This document shows positions 5,784 through 6,649 of a DNA stretch of 6,649 bases, piece by piece. The DNA is from DATBIS01 sp036556805. GTDB lineage: Bacteria; Actinomycetota; UBA4738; HRBIN12. Position 1 is the stretch's first letter. Each line of letters opens with the position of its first letter. The stretch spans positions 1 to 6,649 of the forward strand of contig DATBIS010000106.1 of assembly GCA_036556805.1 (NCBI GenBank), given 5' to 3'. The notes beneath the pieces were generated by a model. The model was not told the origin of the DNA. It searched no databases and saw only the letters and a program-made list of their open reading frames with translations. The position numbers were made by a program, and so were the translations under genes.

Positions 5784-6649
5784 GGCTCGGGTGGGCCCGC
5801 CTCGGTGGACGCGCGTCGCCGCCCCTCACGGCCCCCGCGGCGGCGCTGCTCTCCGGCGGGCGCCGACCCCGGGTCGCGGTGCGAACGGATCCAGCGCGTG
5901 CAGTCCGGGTCGTGGCCCATCATCACGTCGGCCGCCATCACGGCCTGCCGGACCTCGTCGTGCAGCGGGCTCGTGATCGCAGAGGAAAGCCCCGACGCGA
6001 TCGCCATGGCGAGGAACGCCCCGTTGAGTCGGTGACGTTGCGGGAGCCCGAACGACACGTTCGAGGCGCCGCAGGTGGTGTTCACGCCGAGCTCGTCGCG
6101 AAGCCGGCGCACCAGCGCGAACACCTGCCGGCCGGCGCCGCCCAGCGCACCGATCGGCATCACGAGCGGATCGACCACGACGTCCTCCCGCGCGATGCCG
6201 TGATCGGCGGCGCGTTCGACGATCCTGCGGGCAACCTCGAACCGCACGTCCGGGTCCTCGCTGATGCCGGTGTCGTCGTTCGAGATCGCGACGACCGCCG
6301 CGCCGTGCCGTGCGACGAGCGGCAGGACGCGGTCGAGCCGCTCCTCCTCGCCGGTCACCGAGTTCACGAGCGCCTTGCCGTCGTATGCGGCGAGGCCGGC
6401 CTCCAGCGCCTCGACGATCGACGAGTCGATGCTCAGCGGCACGTCCACGACCGACTGCACGAGCTTCACCGTCTCGGCGAGGATCGCCGGCTCGTCCGCG
6501 AGCGGGATGCCCGCGTTGACATCGAGCATGTGCGCGCCGGCCTCGACCTGGGCGGCGACATCGCGCTCCACCCGGCTGAAGTCGCCGGCCCTCATCTCCT
6601 CGGCCAGGAGCTTGCGACCGGTCGGGTTGATCCGCTCGCCGATGATCAC
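5780..6649 (-). CDS. Methyltetrahydrofolate-corrinoid methyltransferase (pterin-binding, DHPS-like; MeTr/AcsE-type), possibly 5'-partial
   Basis: The 289 visible residues form a pterin-binding TIM barrel that would pass a methyl group between a methyl-corrinoid protein and tetrahydrofolate. Motifs in order are IIGERINPTGRK (2-13), MLDVNAG (41-47), LSIDSS with D75, ALVNSVTGE with N96, VVVDPLVMP with D160, and GASNVSFGLP with N197. These align by eye with the folate-binding Asp and Asn residues of acetogen MeTr (AcsE), where an Asn near position 199 contacts the folate N5; N197 is the likely counterpart. The conserved barrel appears to end at about residue 255 (ADVMMGHDPDCTRWIRSHR). The remaining 30 or so residues are an Arg/Gly-rich tail (QRRRGGREGRRRAS) not usual in the family. 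The GTG at 6649 sits right before IIGERIN, where many family members start, but it is the last base of the window, so a longer N-terminus is possible. It is the first gene seen of a coupled three-gene cassette; its promoter is off the right edge. Confidence 0.9.
   Translation of the reverse strand: MIIGERINPTGRKLLAEEMRAGDFSRVERDVAAQVEAGAHMLDVNAGIPLADEPAILAETVKLVQSVVDVPLSIDSSIVEALEAGLAAYDGKALVNSVTGEEERLDRVLPLVARHGAAVVAISNDDTGISEDPDVRFEVARRIVERAADHGIAREDVVVDPLVMPIGALGGAGRQVFALVRRLRDELGVNTTCGASNVSFGLPQRHRLNGAFLAMAIASGLSSAITSPLHDEVRQAVMAADVMMGHDPDCTRWIRSHRDPGSAPAGEQRRRGGREGRRRASTEAGPPEP

Noticed and set aside
2221..5829. A 1202-residue minus-strand open frame joining upstream sequence to the mttB-like gene
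   Set aside because: The upstream two thirds is Arg-rich low-complexity sequence in the wrong frame of the RACE gene. The true start is the ATG at 3765 with an AGGAG site, and the RACE frame has all its family motifs.
2449..6035. Long plus-strand open frames (855 and 761 residues) opposite the cassette
   Set aside because: They are antisense shadows caused by high GC: His/Arg/Val-rich with no recognisable domain, and they cover three genes with clear motifs on the other strand.

Overview
The window is GC-rich, densely coding DNA with GTG and ATG starts, short gene overlaps and one convergent gene pair. A SigE-like ECF sigma factor coupled to a one-pass membrane DUF4232 protein, next to an actinobacterial-type berberine-bridge (BBE) FAD oxidase, suggests a high-GC Gram-positive, most likely Actinomycetota and possibly an uncultured lineage. 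This rests on gene content and composition. No 16S or tRNA marker is present.

Layout. Positions 1-840 (+) hold the C-terminal part of a secondary-metabolite-type FAD oxidase whose FAD-binding half lies off the left edge. Sixteen bases separate it from a convergent gene. Positions 857-1594 (-) encode a membrane-anchored DUF4232 protein and 1587-2105 (-) an ECF sigma factor; the two genes overlap by 8 nt and are read sigma first. The 115 nt upstream of the sigma gene contain a convincing ECF-type promoter, suggesting autoregulation. Positions 2221-3765 (-), 3762-5783 (-) and 5780-6649 (-) form a tightly coupled three-gene cassette with 4-nt overlaps: a methyltetrahydrofolate/corrinoid methyltransferase, a ferredoxin-ASKHA corrinoid activator (RACE/RACo type) and an MttB-superfamily methyltransferase without pyrrolysine.

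How the genes work together. The cassette is three of the four parts of a corrinoid-dependent methyl transfer system. The MttB homologue would demethylate a quaternary amine (glycine betaine, proline betaine, carnitine or similar) onto a Co(I) corrinoid protein. The MeTr-like enzyme would pass the methyl group to tetrahydrofolate. The RACE protein would use ATP and its [2Fe-2S] centre to rescue corrinoid that has oxidised to Co(II). The fourth part, the small corrinoid protein, is not in the window and would be expected just beyond the right edge or elsewhere. The cassette is unusual because these systems are best known from anaerobic archaea, acetogens and sulfate reducers. The sigma/DUF4232 pair lies downstream in the same direction, but nothing seen ties it functionally to the methyl transfer genes.

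No tRNA, rRNA, CRISPR array, insertion sequence or attachment site was seen, and no stretch longer than 300 nt is without a gene.
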